Assembly: GCA_945863875.1 (NCBI GenBank)
Contig: CAMBBS010000019.1
Span: forward strand, 19,397-83,396
Length of the DNA stretch: 64,000 nt
Direction of reading: 5' to 3'
Origin: Desulfopila aestuarii DSM 18488
GTDB taxonomy: Bacteria > Desulfobacterota > Desulfobulbia > Desulfobulbales > Desulfocapsaceae
Part shown: positions 62,667 through 64,000 of the stretch, piece after piece
How positions within the stretch are numbered: the first letter of the stretch is position 1
How the letters are laid out: every line of letters begins with the position of its first letter
The notes under the pieces: model-generated
Told to the model about the DNA's origin: nothing
Databases searched by the model: none
What the model saw: the letters and a program-made list of their open reading frames with translations, nothing else
Made by a program: the position numbers and the translations under genes

Positions 62667-63995
62667 CTACTCGCCCCCCTCAGCATAAAGCTGCCCGGAG
62701 AAGGCCATCTGGATAGCTACCAGTGGATTGTAGCCCTGGTAGGCCATAGTCTGCAGGTAGCATGAGATGCGGCAGCAGGCCTCGGCGTATCGGCGCACTC
62801 GGAAACAACCCGAGACCTTTTGTTTAACCTTGGCCATTCTCAGGTCTCGTTCTGCGCGGTTGTTGGTGAAAGGCACGTAAGGCAAGCGTGCGAAGAGTAG
62901 CACCGCGTCCTCATGGTGATTCAATCGCTCCAAGAGGTTATGGGCATCGGACTTGGCTATCCTTCCGCGTTTGCCGTTTTGCTTCGGAGGGATAGGCGGG
63001 AGCTCCTTCTCACCACGCGTGAGGAGATTGCGGTAACGCTTGCGTAGGTTCTTGTACTGTTCATCGGTCAATCGCTTATCAGGGCGTTTGGTCACCTCGG
63101 CGCAGGTCTGCTGGAGCATGCGCTTGATGTTTGCAGCCCAGCGATAGTTATTGGTTTCGATCACGAAGGTCAGCTCTCGCAGCAGATGCGCGCCGCACAG
63201 GCCATGGCCGCAGTGGGCATAGGCCAGACAGGAGGCCCAGCATTCGTGGATGATGGACCCGCCATAGCGGGGAATGATGTTGATCGCCCTGATGGCCTCG
63301 CCCCCGCGCTTGTGATGGAGAAACTTCAGCGTGATCTCCCCCGAGGAGTAGACGTGGATCCAATAGTTCTTGCGCTCGACCCGCAAAGAGGTCTCATCCA
63401 CGTGCAGGGCGGGCTTTAAGAGAAGTTGTTCGATGGCCGACTGCTCCCAGACCGCCAGGGCTTGATGTAGCTGCATCACGTACTTCAGGATGCTTGCCTC
63501 GGAGATGGCCAGATCAATCAGCGCCTTGATCGATTGCTGTACCCGCTTGAGAGAGAGCATCTGCGCGACCACCAGATTCAGAATGTAGGCCTTGATGCCG
63601 GGGCCGTATTGCACAGGGCCGGACAGATCCGCAGGGAAGGGTCCCTTGGTCTGTCTCCGGCACCGGGGACAGTGCTTGATCTCGGCATCGACGTGGCTGA
63701 GCACCTTTTCGAAGACGATATCGATGCGGGTGCGCCGTTCGTGTCCCTGGGCAGGGGTGTGGCGAAGATCTTCGCCGCAATGCCCGCAGACCTCGACGGT
63801 GGACGGTTCGACGGTCTCGACCGTACGGGTGTTGTGTGAACGGGTCTTGTCATGCCCCGGCCCCTTGGATTTGGCGCCGGGATGGGGCGTGGTGTCATCC
63901 TTGCCCGTCTGGGAAGGAGGAAGGCCAGAGTTACGGCTGTTCTTCGGGGTGCGCTTCTCCATGAACACTGCGATCAGCAACTCGAACAGCATCAA
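62667..63995 (-). CDS. IS66-family transposase (TnpC), running to the window edge
   Basis: At least 442 codons, probably lacking the true N-terminus. A zinc-finger region (VCGHCGEDL ... HCPRCRRQT) leads to the DDE domain: HVDETSLRV (first Asp), HCGHGLCGAHLLREL (second Asp replaced by Gly-His-Gly context; the family reads xDCxAHxxR) and NNRAERDLRMAKVKQKVSG (Glu). The C-terminal block RRYAEACCRISCYLQTMAYQGYNPL is typical. No internal stop or frameshift is seen, so it may be active. IS66 elements also carry tnpA and tnpB, which would lie outside the window. Signs of recent transfer: GC-richer than neighbours. Confidence 0.88.
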   Translation of the reverse strand: MMLFELLIAVFMEKRTPKNSRNSGLPPSQTGKDDTTPHPGAKSKGPGHDKTRSHNTRTVETVEPSTVEVCGHCGEDLRHTPAQGHERRTRIDIVFEKVLSHVDAEIKHCPRCRRQTKGPFPADLSGPVQYGPGIKAYILNLVVAQMLSLKRVQQSIKALIDLAISEASILKYVMQLHQALAVWEQSAIEQLLLKPALHVDETSLRVERKNYWIHVYSSGEITLKFLHHKRGGEAIRAINIIPRYGGSIIHECWASCLAYAHCGHGLCGAHLLRELTFVIETNNYRWAANIKRMLQQTCAEVTKRPDKRLTDEQYKNLRKRYRNLLTRGEKELPPIPPKQNGKRGRIAKSDAHNLLERLNHHEDAVLLFARLPYVPFTNNRAERDLRMAKVKQKVSGCFRVRRYAEACCRISCYLQTMAYQGYNPLVAIQMAFSGQLYAEGGE

Positions 63996-64000
63996 CAGGG

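Noticed and set aside
1..64000. CRISPR arrays, rRNA operons or prophage
   Set aside because: No regularly spaced direct repeats, no rRNA-like stretches and no phage structural genes were seen.

Overview
The window reads as chromosome of a strictly anaerobic, Gram-negative sulfur/C1-metabolising deltaproteobacterium (Desulfobacterota, most like the Desulfobulbales). The evidence is a set of heterodisulfide-reductase-like (Hdr) electron-transfer genes with methylene-THF reductase and a CooC-type CODH maturation ATPase, CarD and DUF1844 proteins, a multi-FeoA ferrous-iron operon, and the housekeeping order ispE - tRNA-Gln - prs - rplY - pth. Taxonomy is inferred from gene content; there is no rRNA here.

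Layout. 1-6.5 kb (mostly minus): a sugar-nucleotide epimerase cut by the window edge, class II FBP aldolase, a frameshifted tatC, a GIY-YIG protein, a core-MetE-like protein, and a MoxR/VWA pair. 6.5-7.5 kb: about 1 kb without a gene. 7.5-15.4 kb (plus): an Hdr/methylene-THF reductase cluster: an HdrC-HdrB fusion with an in-frame TGA followed by a SECIS-like hairpin (predicted selenoprotein), a MetF paralogue, a 1014-aa double HdrA, MvhD, MetV, MetF and an orphan receiver protein, ended by a good terminator. 15.5-18.2 kb: two ACT-like regulators and a PAS histidine kinase. 18.5-26.4 kb: a membrane HdrE/HdrC fusion carrying one c-haem motif with its HdrB partner, CooC, an HD protein and a PilR/PilS-like pair.

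26.5-41 kb (minus): housekeeping genes (murA, prmC, prfA, rpmE, rho, coaE, rluD, carD, pth, rplY, prs, tRNA-Gln, ispE, DUF1844, serA). 41-48 kb (plus): gltX, glnS and a feo operon with three FeoA genes, a Cys-rich membrane peptide and FeoB. 48-56 kb (minus): a tightly packed DUF4177 - M20 amidohydrolase - GCS2-like ligase - gamma-glutamyltransferase operon, then avtA, a nucleoside-recognition membrane protein, a Cys-rich miniprotein and SixA. 56-57.3 kb: decayed IS605-type element plus a CorC-domain fragment. 57.3-62.3 kb: a processive glycosyltransferase, frameshifted htpX, an NhaR-like regulator and a Na+/Ca2+ exchanger. 62.7-64 kb: an IS66 transposase running off the edge.

The most notable system is the selenocysteine-HdrCB / HdrA / MvhD / MetV / MetF cluster. 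It resembles the flavin-based, possibly bifurcating methylene-THF reductase complexes of acetogens, and it sits near a second, membrane-bound Hdr module and a CODH maturation factor. Two genes (tatC, htpX) are broken at T homopolymers, so assembly errors must be excluded before they are called pseudogenes.
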